The notes: generated from the letters alone by a model not told the origin. A stretch of DNA of 64,000 bases from Avrilella dinanensis (GCF_002807015.1 NZ_NIPO01000001.1:34888-98887); one strand, 5' to 3'. Positions 52,171-61,576 are shown, counted from the stretch's first letter. Made by a program: numbers and translations.

Positions 52171-55100
52171 TTATTTCTTAATCAATTTTTCGGTCGCAAT
52201 GCGTTTGCCGTCTGCTTCCAGCGTAATGATATAAGTGCCCGGTACAAAACGGCTTACGTCCAGCGTAATGTTTCCGCCTGTTCCGCTTACTTTTTCATTG
52301 TATCGCTGCAAGCCCATTACGTCATATACCTTAATGCTTTGGGCATTATCATATTCTGTACCCGTACTGTACGTTACCACAGTGGTATCGTGCGATGGGT
52401 TTGGCGAGAGCACCAAAGATGCCGGCTCTACCAATGTTAAACCGTGCGTTTCCGGTAATCTTACATCTACGACGTCCTGGCAATCCGGTCCGCTTATCAC
52501 AAACATATCCGGTGCTCCCGGCATATAAGTACCGTTCACGTAAAATTCCACTACAAAAGAGTTGAATCCCGGATTAAGCACCAGCACAGACGGTACAAAT
52601 GTTCCGTAACCGTTAAAGCTGCTCAGATGCACCGCAATCGGACTGCCCGTTGGGTTTGTCAGTTCCACGTAATACATAAATCCACCAGGAATAATTTCCA
52701 TTAATCTGAACAGCGGTTTAAAATTACAAGGTTGCTGCGGGCATCTTTCAATATCAATCGTGATATCCGGAATATTGCTGCCATAAACACAACCGTCCTG
52801 AGCAATAAACAACTGGTAAGAACCTCCGGTATTAACCGGCTGGCTTGGAATAAACGTGTTACTGCCTGTTTGGGTAACCATAGTGTTTACTTCCCATTTG
52901 TAGTTATCATACATACCCAATGGTCCGATCAGATAAGCATCACAAACCGTGTAACAGCCCGAAGGAACCACCCACAAGGCACGCTCCGGATTGTGCGGTG
53001 TTTGCAAATATCCGGTAGCACTACAACCTGTGGTTTCGGTATAGGTTACGCTATACGCCCCGCCGTGGGTTACTTCTATCGTTTGTCCGGTCATGCCGTT
53101 GCTCCAGTTATACGTACCTGTACTTGGTCCGGAAGCAGTGAGCTGTATGGTGTACGGATCACAAAGCACCACATTGTAACTGATCACCGGTGTGGTTACC
53201 TGCGGGTGTACTTCCACCGTTGCCGTAAAGCTGTTGGTACAATTTGGATCGGTTCCGGCACGGGTTTCAAACGTATAGGTATATGTGCCCGAGCTCAGTC
53301 CGCTTAAATCCAACACTTTGTTGGTATCGCCTGACACCCATGTTCCGTAGCCCGAAGGCAGTGACGGTCCAACCCAACGGTGTTCTACCGCATCGTCGGT
53401 AGTAATACCGATTAACGTGGTGCTTTCGCCCTGGCACATGTTGGTACTGCCACTGATGCTGGCAAACGGTGGCTGACGCAACATATAATTCACAGCATGT
53501 TCAGCCATTATGTAACTTTTACAACCGTCGGTATCAACCAATATTACCCAATAGCTGCCGCTTTCGGTAGGCTGATAGCTCAAGCCTGTACCTACCTGCA
53601 CATTGCCTTTCATCCAGATAACATCGGCAGGCGGGTTAAGAGGATCCGCGGGTAAATAAGTTAATGGTATAACACTACTATTATCACAAAAGTCGCCATC
53701 ATCAGGATCAATAGTTCCTACCTCAAAATCAGCTTCATAAATATCTACTAAAACAGGATCAGAGGTATAAGTACAGCCATAAGGCGTCGTTACAATCAAT
53801 GTAATTGGTTGGTTCAATCCTGCAGGAAGCTGAATATCTGTATCCGTTCCGCTGGCAAAAAATGAGGTATCATTAAAGCTCCACTCATAGGTGTTACCTG
53901 CAACATAGCCACCCGGTATGCTTAAAGTAATCACTTCTTCAGAACAATACTCTAATTGTGTAAGTGAGAAGTTCGGATTCGGCTCAGGGTCTAAGGTTAC
54001 TGTTACCGAAACTTCGCACTCAGGCGTACCGCTTGACGGGGCTCCGTTTACATACATGGTATAGGTATAAGTACCCGGTAATACGCCGGTCAGTAACACG
54101 CTGTCGCCTGAAGATCCTGTCGGCACACCCGGTCCGGAATAAGTAAATTCCAAAGGTCCCACACTGCCTGCATTATAGGTCAGTGAATGGTTGTGCAGGG
54201 TCACATTATAAGTACCGTCGCCGTTACAGGTTATTTCCGTGGACATTTTGGCTTCGTAGTTTTTCTCAACCGTGTACGATTTTACAATAGTACAGCCACT
54301 GTAATTCAGGTATGCCGTTACCACGTGTGCTCCCGGTACTGTTGTTGTGAAGGTGGCATTCTCTGTTCCTTGCCCACTCACTAAAGTAAGATGTGTACTG
54401 CCTGTCCAGGTAATTGAGGTAGGCAAATAGCCGGGATCCAAGTCGGTATAAATAGTATTACAGTCTGTCCACTCAGCCGATAGAATAATTGGATTTGGAT
54501 CAGGCGAAATCGTACAACCTCCAGGTCCGGGATCGTCGCCACAGTCTTCTATTACGTAGATGTTATCTGAACGAACTTCACAACCGTTTTGGTCGATTAC
54601 TACTAAGTAATAAGTTCCGCCCGGGTTTGGTCCGGTAATGGAGAAATGTTCACTATTCACCCCCGGCGGTCCTTGTATTGGATTATTAGGATCTGATATT
54701 TCATACCAATAAAATTCGGTAGAAGCTGTAATCCCCGTTGATACCGTTGCTGTTAAATCAATGGAACCATAGCTGGTAGGGCACACTATATAACTGTAGT
54801 CCGGCGAAATGTACAGCTCCGTTTCCGGATATACAATTACGTCCTGAGAAACCGATGTACTGTAACTGCACAGTTCCAACTGAAGGGTAACCGTTCTGGA
54901 AATATTACTGTTGGAGTTGTTGCCGAAATTGTTAGTAATATCCAACGTTGCCCCACCTGAATAGGTAATAGTTTCCTGATAGACTCCGTCTATCAATACC
55001 TCAATTTCTATCGGACCGGTTGTTGGCATTGGTGTTACGGTTATCGGTACAGGAATCAGATTTGTGTCTAACGGACAAATATCATCTATTGTGCCGATAG

Positions 55101-57090
55101 TCAATACCGGATTTTCTATCAGTTTAATATCGTATGTATCGGTAAAAGTCTGACCACACTTAACCACATCTACCTGCAAGATTCCGTTTGCCGAGGTACT
55201 TATTTCGTTAAAACCAACGGTTGCCGTTGTGCTGTTAATTCCATTGATGATACTTCCGAAATTGGTGTCGTTGGTGCTGCTTCGGATGCTCCACGTGATA
55301 TGGTCAGCAATTACACCTCCTAAATCAACCGTAAACTCAGCTGTACTACTCGGGCAAAACTCCGCCAACCCGCTGTCATTGATGATAACCGGATTAATAA
55401 CCATTTCGGTAACGTCAAATTCTACCGCCTCGGATTCACAAATAATGCCGTTGCTTGCCACTTGTTTTACCACGCTTACCGTTGCCGGGGAACTGGTAAA
55501 CTGTATGTCTGCCTGTGCTCCGGTATTATCTCCGATAATGTCCCCGTTATCCACGCTCCATACATAGATAAAGCCGGGTTCTTCTTCGCTCAGCGTATAA
55601 GTATAAGGTGTATCAAGACACACATTATTTTCTCCGCTGATTGTACCTGTTATAACAGGTGTTTCCACTATTTCCACAGTTACAGGGTCTGACCAACAAC
55701 CCGTAGAACCTGCTGTAATCACGTGTGTGCCGGCATCCGGAAAGCTATAGCTCATTGTAGAACCCGTGTGGGTATGTACAACATTTCCGTTTAACTGGAT
55801 TTCCCAATCTACCGTGATACCACTTTGAATATGGAAGTTTAAGTCCGTACCCTGACAATTAGTAAGTTCATCATCGGTTAAAATAACCGGTTTTTCAGTA
55901 ACCGAGAACATAATTTCTGCAGAGCCTGTACAGTTTCCGTCGTCTATCAACGTATTTCTATATTGTACAGACAACATATAATCGCCAGGAGCTGCCCCGT
56001 CCACTACAATCTCGTTGCGTTGGTCGGTATGAACAAGCATCGGGTGGTACGGATCGCCGTTTATCATCCACTCAAACTCTGTTGCGGGCCATTGTGGAAG
56101 CGTAAAGCGTCCCTGTTCGCCCTGACAGATAATGGTTGGTCCCTGTATCAGTCCTCTTCTTAATATTACGGGAACTTTAACCGTCGTCCAGACCGGACAA
56201 GAGCAATGTGAAAGATAACTTACATAGCCAAAACCGTCGGCTGGATCAACCTGATTCCAGACTACTTCAATAGATGTTCCGTAATCAGCAACAATATCGC
56301 CGCCAATTACTTTCCATTCGCCACCGTCACACCCGTCATTTACAGTATAGGTTTCGTGAGCCCCTTCACAAACCACACTCGGACAGGAAATTTCAAATTC
56401 CCTGGCATCCATAATATTTACATCCCATTTGTAAACCGAACTACAGTTACAACTGTTTGTTACGGTAAGAACAACAGTATAACCTCCCGGATTATCATAA
56501 GCATGGGTTGGTTCAAAAAGGCTGGACGTAGTACCGTCGCCAAAATCCCAAAGGTAATTGACAATGGCAGATCCGCCGTTGTTATCGGAAAGGTTATTAA
56601 ATGAAATAGGGACAAATGTACAGAACTCGCTTTGCTGTGGTTCAGGCCCGTCTATTTCAAAATAGGCTTTCGGGCTGATAATTTTTTCTATACAAATGGT
56701 CAGTACATCGACGGTATCGTCGTCGTAGGTAATGGTCAGTGTTAAACTTCCGTTGCCGTTACTGCCCCATTCGACAGTGGCTCCGGTATTGCTGCTGCTT
56801 TGCAAGTTACCTCCGGTAACCTGCCAATCAACGCTGACAAGACCGTCGGCGGAAAAGCTGTAGTTTACAGTGCTGTGTTCACAAACGCGAAGACAAACGC
56901 CTGCTTTAATTTGTTCGATCAGATCATAGAAGTCACGTTCTCCCTTGTCATCGTAGTCAATACACCCTACTTCCTGATCCCATGTCAGGACGGGGTTGTG
57001 TGCTGTTTGGGCCTTTATACCTAAAGACCACAGGACAATCAGCATGATGCCCAATGCCCGTATGACGGGCAGACTGGTAATTTTTGCCAT
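52171..57090 (-). CDS. Giant PKD-domain T9SS surface protein
   Basis: A 1639-residue protein with a signal peptide (LIVLWSLGIKAQ). It is a chain of beta-sandwich (PKD/Ig-like) modules, the clearest being NYLWDFGDGTTSSLFEPTHAYDNPGGYTVVLTVTN near residue 180. Many modules carry paired cysteines. The C-terminus is a type A T9SS sorting domain (LVLSPNPSHDTTVVTYSTG through PGTYIITLEADGKRIATEKLIKK). It is probably an adhesin or surface-coat protein. Its codons look visibly more GC-rich than the flanks. A regulon promoter lies 240-300 bases upstream. Confidence 0.93.
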   Translation of the reverse strand: MAKITSLPVIRALGIMLIVLWSLGIKAQTAHNPVLTWDQEVGCIDYDDKGERDFYDLIEQIKAGVCLRVCEHSTVNYSFSADGLVSVDWQVTGGNLQSSSNTGATVEWGSNGNGSLTLTITYDDDTVDVLTICIEKIISPKAYFEIDGPEPQQSEFCTFVPISFNNLSDNNGGSAIVNYLWDFGDGTTSSLFEPTHAYDNPGGYTVVLTVTNSCNCSSVYKWDVNIMDAREFEISCPSVVCEGAHETYTVNDGCDGGEWKVIGGDIVADYGTSIEVVWNQVDPADGFGYVSYLSHCSCPVWTTVKVPVILRRGLIQGPTIICQGEQGRFTLPQWPATEFEWMINGDPYHPMLVHTDQRNEIVVDGAAPGDYMLSVQYRNTLIDDGNCTGSAEIMFSVTEKPVILTDDELTNCQGTDLNFHIQSGITVDWEIQLNGNVVHTHTGSTMSYSFPDAGTHVITAGSTGCWSDPVTVEIVETPVITGTISGENNVCLDTPYTYTLSEEEPGFIYVWSVDNGDIIGDNTGAQADIQFTSSPATVSVVKQVASNGIICESEAVEFDVTEMVINPVIINDSGLAEFCPSSTAEFTVDLGGVIADHITWSIRSSTNDTNFGSIINGINSTTATVGFNEISTSANGILQVDVVKCGQTFTDTYDIKLIENPVLTIGTIDDICPLDTNLIPVPITVTPMPTTGPIEIEVLIDGVYQETITYSGGATLDITNNFGNNSNSNISRTVTLQLELCSYSTSVSQDVIVYPETELYISPDYSYIVCPTSYGSIDLTATVSTGITASTEFYWYEISDPNNPIQGPPGVNSEHFSITGPNPGGTYYLVVIDQNGCEVRSDNIYVIEDCGDDPGPGGCTISPDPNPIILSAEWTDCNTIYTDLDPGYLPTSITWTGSTHLTLVSGQGTENATFTTTVPGAHVVTAYLNYSGCTIVKSYTVEKNYEAKMSTEITCNGDGTYNVTLHNHSLTYNAGSVGPLEFTYSGPGVPTGSSGDSVLLTGVLPGTYTYTMYVNGAPSSGTPECEVSVTVTLDPEPNPNFSLTQLEYCSEEVITLSIPGGYVAGNTYEWSFNDTSFFASGTDTDIQLPAGLNQPITLIVTTPYGCTYTSDPVLVDIYEADFEVGTIDPDDGDFCDNSSVIPLTYLPADPLNPPADVIWMKGNVQVGTGLSYQPTESGSYWVILVDTDGCKSYIMAEHAVNYMLRQPPFASISGSTNMCQGESTTLIGITTDDAVEHRWVGPSLPSGYGTWVSGDTNKVLDLSGLSSGTYTYTFETRAGTDPNCTNSFTATVEVHPQVTTPVISYNVVLCDPYTIQLTASGPSTGTYNWSNGMTGQTIEVTHGGAYSVTYTETTGCSATGYLQTPHNPERALWVVPSGCYTVCDAYLIGPLGMYDNYKWEVNTMVTQTGSNTFIPSQPVNTGGSYQLFIAQDGCVYGSNIPDITIDIERCPQQPCNFKPLFRLMEIIPGGFMYYVELTNPTGSPIAVHLSSFNGYGTFVPSVLVLNPGFNSFVVEFYVNGTYMPGAPDMFVISGPDCQDVVDVRLPETHGLTLVEPASLVLSPNPSHDTTVVTYSTGTEYDNAQSIKVYDVMGLQRYNEKVSGTGGNITLDVSRFVPGTYIITLEADGKRIATEKLIKK

Positions 57091-57329
57091 AATTGCTAAA
57101 ATTTTTGTTAGTACTCATACGTAATAATTAAATTATTTAAAGGTTAATATTCAGTTACTAACTTTAAGGCACCTGATTAATGGTGCGGCTAAAAATTGTT
57201 TAAATACGATAATGACAAAAATTATAATATGGACTTTACTACTTCAATCATCTTTACGGAATCCTTCAAAAAAGGCTGGCGGGTGTTATAATTTTTGCAA
57301 TCAGTTTTTTAACAGATAAAATGATGTGT

Positions 57330-57393
57330 GCAATTTAGAAACCTTTAACAAGCCAGTCAATAAGTGTTTTTACTTATATTTAGGTGTTTTCAC
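57330..57393 (-). promoter_or_regulatory. Regulon promoter 1 (giant PKD gene)
   Basis: Read on the minus strand, the dyad ATAAGT-N6-ACTTAT (57377-57360) ends in the TTG -33 box (57360-57358). After 20 bases TAAATTGC (57337-57330) is the -7 box. Flanking bases toward AAAACACCTAAAT are also shared with copy 2. Confidence 0.65.
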
Positions 57394-57448
57394 TGTTTTA
57401 AAAGTTAAATTTTAGTTAACAGGAAGATTTGTAAATCTTTTTAAACAG

Positions 57449-57488
57449 AAAAACAGAGTTCAACTACAAATAGTCAAACTCTGTTTTT
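57449..57488 (-). terminator. Terminator after the small secreted protein gene
   Basis: Arms AAAAACAGAGTT/AACTCTGTTTTT flank a loop with extra pairing (GACTA/TAGTT). On the minus strand the second arm ends in a T run. Confidence 0.85.
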
Positions 57489-57555
57489 GATAATGTTGAG
57501 GTGTTTAAAATTAAAAACTACATTTTGATTCCAATTGTTATTTAGCTCAATAATT

Positions 57556-58110
57556 TTAACCGTTATTTAATGCTCCCGGAATCTGACTGGTAATTTCATT
57601 ATCGAAAGTAATGATAACATAATCCACGCCTTGTCCGGCAAACTCTTCTAAAACTTTAAAATAATCCTGTATAACATAATCCATTTTCTTTGAATAAATC
57701 AAGATAGCAGTAGTGCTGTCAGTTAAATTAAAATCGGTATTATCTGCCAACTTTTTCAAATGGAATTTAGTATAATCTTTTCCGTCTTTCAGATTTTCTT
57801 CTACATTTTCTACATTCAGGTTATTTAAAGCCAAACCACAAACCGATTCATCAACTTCTCTTCTTCCGTCTAAAATTTCAGCACTTGTAGAAAGCTCTCC
57901 TTTTGTAAAGGATAAGACGGAATTATGCAGGTTCTGAGCTAAATCGACCATTGAGGTTTCATTAGAAATGTAAACAATTTTGTTGCTGTCCACGTTCCAT
58001 GTTTCTACAATATGATTCAGGTATTCCTCAGGAGTTTCCTTAATCTCTGCACCTTGTCCTAATAAGATGGCAGGAAATAATAACATAATAATTTTAAAAA
58101 ATAGATTCAT
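57556..58110 (-). CDS. Small secreted protein of unknown function
   Basis: A 184-residue protein with a signal peptide (FFKIIMLLFPAILLGQG). I do not recognise a family. The mature part is acidic and mixed alpha/beta, with EEYLNHIVETWNVDSNKIVYISNETS and a C-terminal strand DYVIITFDNEITSQIPG. It has one cysteine in VCGLALNN. A hairpin at 58181-58208 separates it from the lipoprotein gene. No regulon dyad is in its own upstream gap, so it may be read through from that promoter. Confidence 0.75.
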   Translation of the reverse strand: MNLFFKIIMLLFPAILLGQGAEIKETPEEYLNHIVETWNVDSNKIVYISNETSMVDLAQNLHNSVLSFTKGELSTSAEILDGRREVDESVCGLALNNLNVENVEENLKDGKDYTKFHLKKLADNTDFNLTDSTTAILIYSKKMDYVIQDYFKVLEEFAGQGVDYVIITFDNEITSQIPGALNNG

Positions 58111-58180
58111 ATGATTAAATATTTAGTGATTTTAAGTTACAGACGCTTGTAATGCAATTTAAGACATTTAGGATTAACGA

Positions 58181-58208
58181 CAAAAAGAAACGTGTTCGCT
58201 TCTTTTTG
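58181..58208 (-). terminator. Hairpin between the lipoprotein and secreted protein genes
   Basis: Arms CAAAAAGAA/TTCTTTTTG (9 bases) with an inner CG/CG pair. It is an attenuator or weak terminator, since the downstream gene has no visible promoter. Confidence 0.6.
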
Positions 58209-58250
58209 CCTGATTTATGATGAAATTACTGTGTATTTCAAATAGATTTT

Positions 58251-58832
58251 TCAATACATATCTACAACGTATGCTAAATTTCCGAGACTGTCATATTGTA
58301 ACGGATAGTCCCCAGGTTTCAATACCATCCCTTCTGCAATTTCTAAATCTTCAAAAACTGTAAATTCTTGAATATCTTCTTCCGAAAACTGATCTAATGA
58401 AGTTAAATCATTTGGAAAGTAAAATGTCACTGTTTCTGTAATTTCATCTGGTTTATACACTGCTATCACCTGATTTTCACCAGTTGTTATTGGATCTACT
58501 CCTCCTAAGTGAGGAGCCTGTATCGCATCCCAATCAATTGATATGGTTATACAAAAACCAAACCCGAAACTACAATCTAAAGCTTTATTGGTCAAATCGG
58601 AGGTGTTTGTCATTGCCCTAATTCGTTTAGGAACTTTTAAAAGTTCAATACCAATATCAATTCTCATGTCTTCAAATGCATAATCCGTAACAGGTGTATT
58701 AACATTTTTCAAACTGTTATACTCGGAATTATCCGAGCTGCCATCTGAATTTCCTGTGTAGTCCTCACTACAAGAAAACACCATAAATGATAGGAATAAT
58801 AATCCTATTAATAAATTAAATTTGTTTTTCAT
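58251..58832 (-). CDS. Lipoprotein of unknown function
   Basis: A 193-residue lipoprotein. The signal LLIGLLFLSFMVFSCSED has a clear lipobox (VFSC). A short Asn/Ser/Gly-rich linker follows, with acidic residues directly after the cysteine, a known surface-export hint for Bacteroidota lipoproteins. The mature part is beta-rich (FGFGFCITISIDWDAI, VIAVYKPDEITETVTFYFPND) with no family I can name. A regulon promoter copy lies directly upstream. Confidence 0.8.
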   Translation of the reverse strand: MKNKFNLLIGLLFLSFMVFSCSEDYTGNSDGSSDNSEYNSLKNVNTPVTDYAFEDMRIDIGIELLKVPKRIRAMTNTSDLTNKALDCSFGFGFCITISIDWDAIQAPHLGGVDPITTGENQVIAVYKPDEITETVTFYFPNDLTSLDQFSEEDIQEFTVFEDLEIAEGMVLKPGDYPLQYDSLGNLAYVVDMY

Positions 58833-58913
58833 AATATAAAATTTTTATTGATTACGTATAATTTTATTTTTAAAATCAAAATTGAATTTAGGTAGTTCTC
58901 TATGATGACTCCT

Positions 58914-58976
58914 CAAAATTACAATAGCTTTTTATAGCAGTCAATAAGTGTTTTTACTTATATTTTAGGGTGTTTT
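58914..58976 (-). promoter_or_regulatory. Regulon promoter 2 (lipoprotein gene)
   Basis: On the minus strand, ATAAGT-N6-ACTTAT (58961-58944) abuts the TTG -33 box (58944-58942). After 20 bases TAATTTTG (58921-58914) is an exact TAnnTTTG box. The gene starts 81 bases downstream. Copies 1 and 3 have the same spacing. Confidence 0.7.
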
Positions 58977-59106
58977 TTTGATTGAAAAGTTAATTTTGCT
59001 GAAATGGAGACCAAAATCAGAATAGAAACATACAGAAATTATATGTTGCTACATTTGTATTGAGTAAATATTTTAGTAGTAGTATGGTTTTGAATGTGTA
59101 AGTCAA

Positions 59107-59793
59107 TCAGTGTTTATTTATTTTTGACAATATATCTTCTGTTTTTATGATTTTGTGATGGTAACAGTAGGCAACCACTGTAATCATTGAATCAAAATCG
59201 CTTTTTCCTAAAATGTTTTGTTTATGTACCTCTACTGTACGACTACTGATATTTAAGATGTCTGCTATTTCTTTTGCTTTCAGCCCCTGTGCAAAATGCT
59301 CAATAATATTAAGTTCTGATTCGGTAAAATTCGGGTGTTCTGATTCCGGAAGTACAAAAGTGGAGTTGGATTTGATGTTTTTTATTTGAGAATAGAGACT
59401 TTTTTCTGAATAAAAACCATCTTCTTTTAAGCCTAAAATAGCTTTTTTCAATTCTTTAGGTGATGTGTTTTTAGTAAAAACACCATGAAGATCCATTTCA
59501 ATGACCTTGGATATCATGCTAATATCATCCATAAGCGTTAATATAAGTATTTTTACCTTACGATATTTTCTCTTTATTATTTTTGCAGCTTCAAAGCCAT
59601 CCATTACCGGCATTTGTATATCCAATAAGAGAATATCAACTTTAGTATGCTCTAATTTATCTAATAAATCTTTCCCGTTTGATGCTTCAATTACCACTTC
59701 AAGTTCTTCAGAGGCATTAATCCATAGTGCTAAATTTTCTCTAAATAAGGTATGGTCATCCGCTATCGCTATTTTTAGTGTATTTTCTGTCAT
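59107..59793 (-). CDS. NarL/LuxR-type response regulator
   Basis: A 228-residue response regulator. The receiver domain has D12/D13, phosphoacceptor D58 in ILLLDIQMPVMDG, and a conserved Lys in VFTKNTS near residue 108. The C-terminal LuxR helix-turn-helix is FTESELNIIEHFAQGLKAKEIADILNISSRTVEVHKQNIL. Its ATG follows the kinase stop with no gap. It probably binds the shared ATAAGT-N6-ACTTAT dyads, one of which controls its own operon, but that assignment is inferred. Confidence 0.95.
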   Translation of the reverse strand: MTENTLKIAIADDHTLFRENLALWINASEELEVVIEASNGKDLLDKLEHTKVDILLLDIQMPVMDGFEAAKIIKRKYRKVKILILTLMDDISMISKVIEMDLHGVFTKNTSPKELKKAILGLKEDGFYSEKSLYSQIKNIKSNSTFVLPESEHPNFTESELNIIEHFAQGLKAKEIADILNISSRTVEVHKQNILGKSDFDSMITVVAYCYHHKIIKTEDILSKINKH

Positions 59794-60561
59794 TTATTTC
59801 TGGTTTTTTAAAGTAATTCTAAACTTGTTCCCGTGATCTACCGGAAATTGTACAAGTTTGGCATCAATATTTGATAATCTTGAGATAATATTTTTTATTC
59901 CCATTCCTTTTGAGTTTTTTGATGATTGGTAAAAATCAAAAGAAGCTCCATTATCGCAAACGTCGAAAAAAACTGAATCTTCTTGCATTGAGATCGAGAA
60001 AGAGATTTTATTGGCATTACCGTGCTTTATCATGTTTGTAGTCAGTTCTTGAATCGCACGGAACAGTTCATGCGATTGAGCCGTTGGAAGGTCTAATTTT
60101 TTAACAAGATACTCTTGTGTAATCTCCATTGCGTATATTTGGCTTATACGCCCAAAGTAGCTCTGTAATGTTAATATAAGTCCATAGTCTTGCAACATTG
60201 GTGGCATTAAATTGTAGCTTATATTCTCTACATGGTTCAATGTTTTAGATAGCATGATACTAATTTTCTCTAACTCTTCTTTTTTAATTGAACCTTCATT
60301 TTGTTCTGTTAACCGGATTACGTGGTATTGTAATGCATTTAAATCCCCACTTACCTCATCGTGCAAATCCGCTGCAATACGTTTTCGTTCCATTCTTTCA
60401 GCTTCGAAGGTAGCACTCATAAGAGTTCTTGATTCTTTTTGCTTCATTCTGTATGTTCTTCTGTTATGAAGTGTAACTACCAATAAAACGGTGAAGACAC
60501 TAAACAACATAATGGCAGTTACAATCCAGAAGAAAATCTTTAAGCCGGTTTCATTTTCCAT
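59794..60561 (-). CDS. NarL-family sensor histidine kinase (short input)
   Basis: A 255-residue kinase with one N-terminal membrane helix (IFFWIVTAIMLFSVFTVLLVVTL) and almost no external domain. The HisKA_3 segment has H67 in ERKRIAADLHDEVSGDLNALQ. The HATPase domain has ELTTNMIKHGNA, DVCDNGASFD and SKGMGIKNI. A missing sensor domain suggests that a partner protein, perhaps the 7-TM-like protein upstream, supplies the signal. It overlaps that gene by 22 bases and abuts the regulator. Confidence 0.94.
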   Translation of the reverse strand: MENETGLKIFFWIVTAIMLFSVFTVLLVVTLHNRRTYRMKQKESRTLMSATFEAERMERKRIAADLHDEVSGDLNALQYHVIRLTEQNEGSIKKEELEKISIMLSKTLNHVENISYNLMPPMLQDYGLILTLQSYFGRISQIYAMEITQEYLVKKLDLPTAQSHELFRAIQELTTNMIKHGNANKISFSISMQEDSVFFDVCDNGASFDFYQSSKNSKGMGIKNIISRLSNIDAKLVQFPVDHGNKFRITLKNQK

Positions 60562-61181
60562 ACGCCGATAGTTAAAAGTATTCGTAAAATAAGTGTTGCC
60601 ATTATATTGACAATAGCAAAATCATAAAAATACAAATTGCTGTTGAAAATAAAACTCCCCATTAAAAACAAAGGCATAGTGACCAAATAATAGATGTAAA
60701 AAGCCGATACGAAATAAAAGGTCGGATTTTGCCAGAGATTTTGTATTTCATCACTTCTAAACAAATCCCTTACCCACCAGAAAGACCCCAACAACACAAG
60801 GAATGTTAAAGGAGTTTTATTAATAGCTTTTGCTATAAACGAAGAATATTCAGCCCAATAATAAAATGAAATACAATAAGTAACTGTCAATAAGGTAAAA
60901 ACTAAAAGTAAAGCCGTTTTGAATCGAGGTTGAAACAGTTTAAAATAGAAATATAAAATGGTCAAAAGTTCTAATAAAGAGTATATTTGAAACCAATAAT
61001 CTACATTTATTTTTAGAATAATTGACCCTACTAACTCATATAAGGAGGCTATAGTTGTGAGCCAAATAAAAGGGACAATAGGTTCATTGAAAATAAAGGC
61101 TCTTTTTTTTGGAAACAACACTAACAAAGGGAGTATCCCTGTAAAAAGAGCCGTATATAATAAAATAGAATACAAAATCAA
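60540..61181 (-). CDS. Multi-span membrane protein in the two-component operon
   Basis: A protein of about 213 residues with six or seven membrane helices and no known domain (ILYSILLYTALFTGILPLLVLF, TFLVLLGSFWWVRDLF, FYFVSAFYIYYLVTMPLFLMG and others). No ATG is available. A TTG at 61181 overlaps the upstream stop as TTGA, a coupling pattern I prefer. A TTG at 61211 would give 10 more residues and a longer overlap. Sitting directly before the kinase, it is a good candidate for the kinase input or modulator. Confidence 0.75.
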   Translation of the reverse strand: MILYSILLYTALFTGILPLLVLFPKKRAFIFNEPIVPFIWLTTIASLYELVGSIILKINVDYWFQIYSLLELLTILYFYFKLFQPRFKTALLLVFTLLTVTYCISFYYWAEYSSFIAKAINKTPLTFLVLLGSFWWVRDLFRSDEIQNLWQNPTFYFVSAFYIYYLVTMPLFLMGSFIFNSNLYFYDFAIVNIMATLILRILLTIGVWKMKPA

Positions 61182-61495
61182 GGTTTTATCAAAACACTGT
61201 TTTTTGGGCAATAATTAGGGCAAGTTACTAAATCTTCTAAAATTACACCTGTTGTTATGTCCTCGCCGTTTTTATCCACACCCACCAATACAAGGTTGTT
61301 TTTTCCTGTTACCAGATCTTCTCCATTATAAAAACGGATGCCGATGCAATCATCCTGCCCCAAGATACGATTAATTTTGTTAATCCCCGCAAAGAAGGAT
61401 TTAATTGCATCGGGGTTGTTTTCCTGAAAAGTGTGCGTGTAATTAATTGCTTCGTCCAATGTAATTACTTCTCCGGTGTTGTTGTCAATTGTCAT
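61178..61495 (-). CDS. Small acidic protein, first gene of the two-component operon
   Basis: A 105-residue soluble acidic protein with no family I can name. It has NNTGEVITLDEAINYTHTFQ near the start and GVDKNGEDITTGVILEDLVTCPNYCPKN at the end, with a C-x3-C pair and a third Cys in QDDCIGIRFYNG. No signal peptide is seen. It is first in a four-gene operon with the membrane protein, the kinase and the regulator, and its own promoter carries the regulon dyad. It might be a cytoplasmic ligand or sensor partner. Confidence 0.8.
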   Translation of the reverse strand: MTIDNNTGEVITLDEAINYTHTFQENNPDAIKSFFAGINKINRILGQDDCIGIRFYNGEDLVTGKNNLVLVGVDKNGEDITTGVILEDLVTCPNYCPKNSVLIKP

Positions 61496-61522
61496 AATTA
61501 AAATTTTTAATAGTTAAGCAAA

Positions 61523-61576
61523 CAAAGTTCTCTGATCCGAGCATAAAAGTCAATAAGTAATTTTACTTATATTTTT
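61523..61576 (-). promoter_or_regulatory. Regulon promoter 3 (two-component operon)
   Basis: On the minus strand, ATAAGT-N6-ACTTAT (61570-61553) abuts a TTG (61553-61551). After 20 bases GAACTTTG (61530-61523) is the -7 box with one mismatch. The operon starts 28 bases downstream, so the regulator probably controls itself. Confidence 0.68.

Larger units (their letters stand above)
57091..57555. other. Promoter and terminator region between two minus-strand units
   Basis: No gene is seen in these 465 bases. It holds a regulon promoter (57330-57393), a roughly 235-base untranslated leader before the giant gene, and the terminator of the upstream gene (57449-57488). Confidence 0.6.

Noticed and set aside
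53964..57024. Short plus-strand frames inside the giant PKD gene
   Set aside because: All are antisense shadows of the large minus-strand gene, which has a signal peptide, PKD modules and a sorting domain in one frame.
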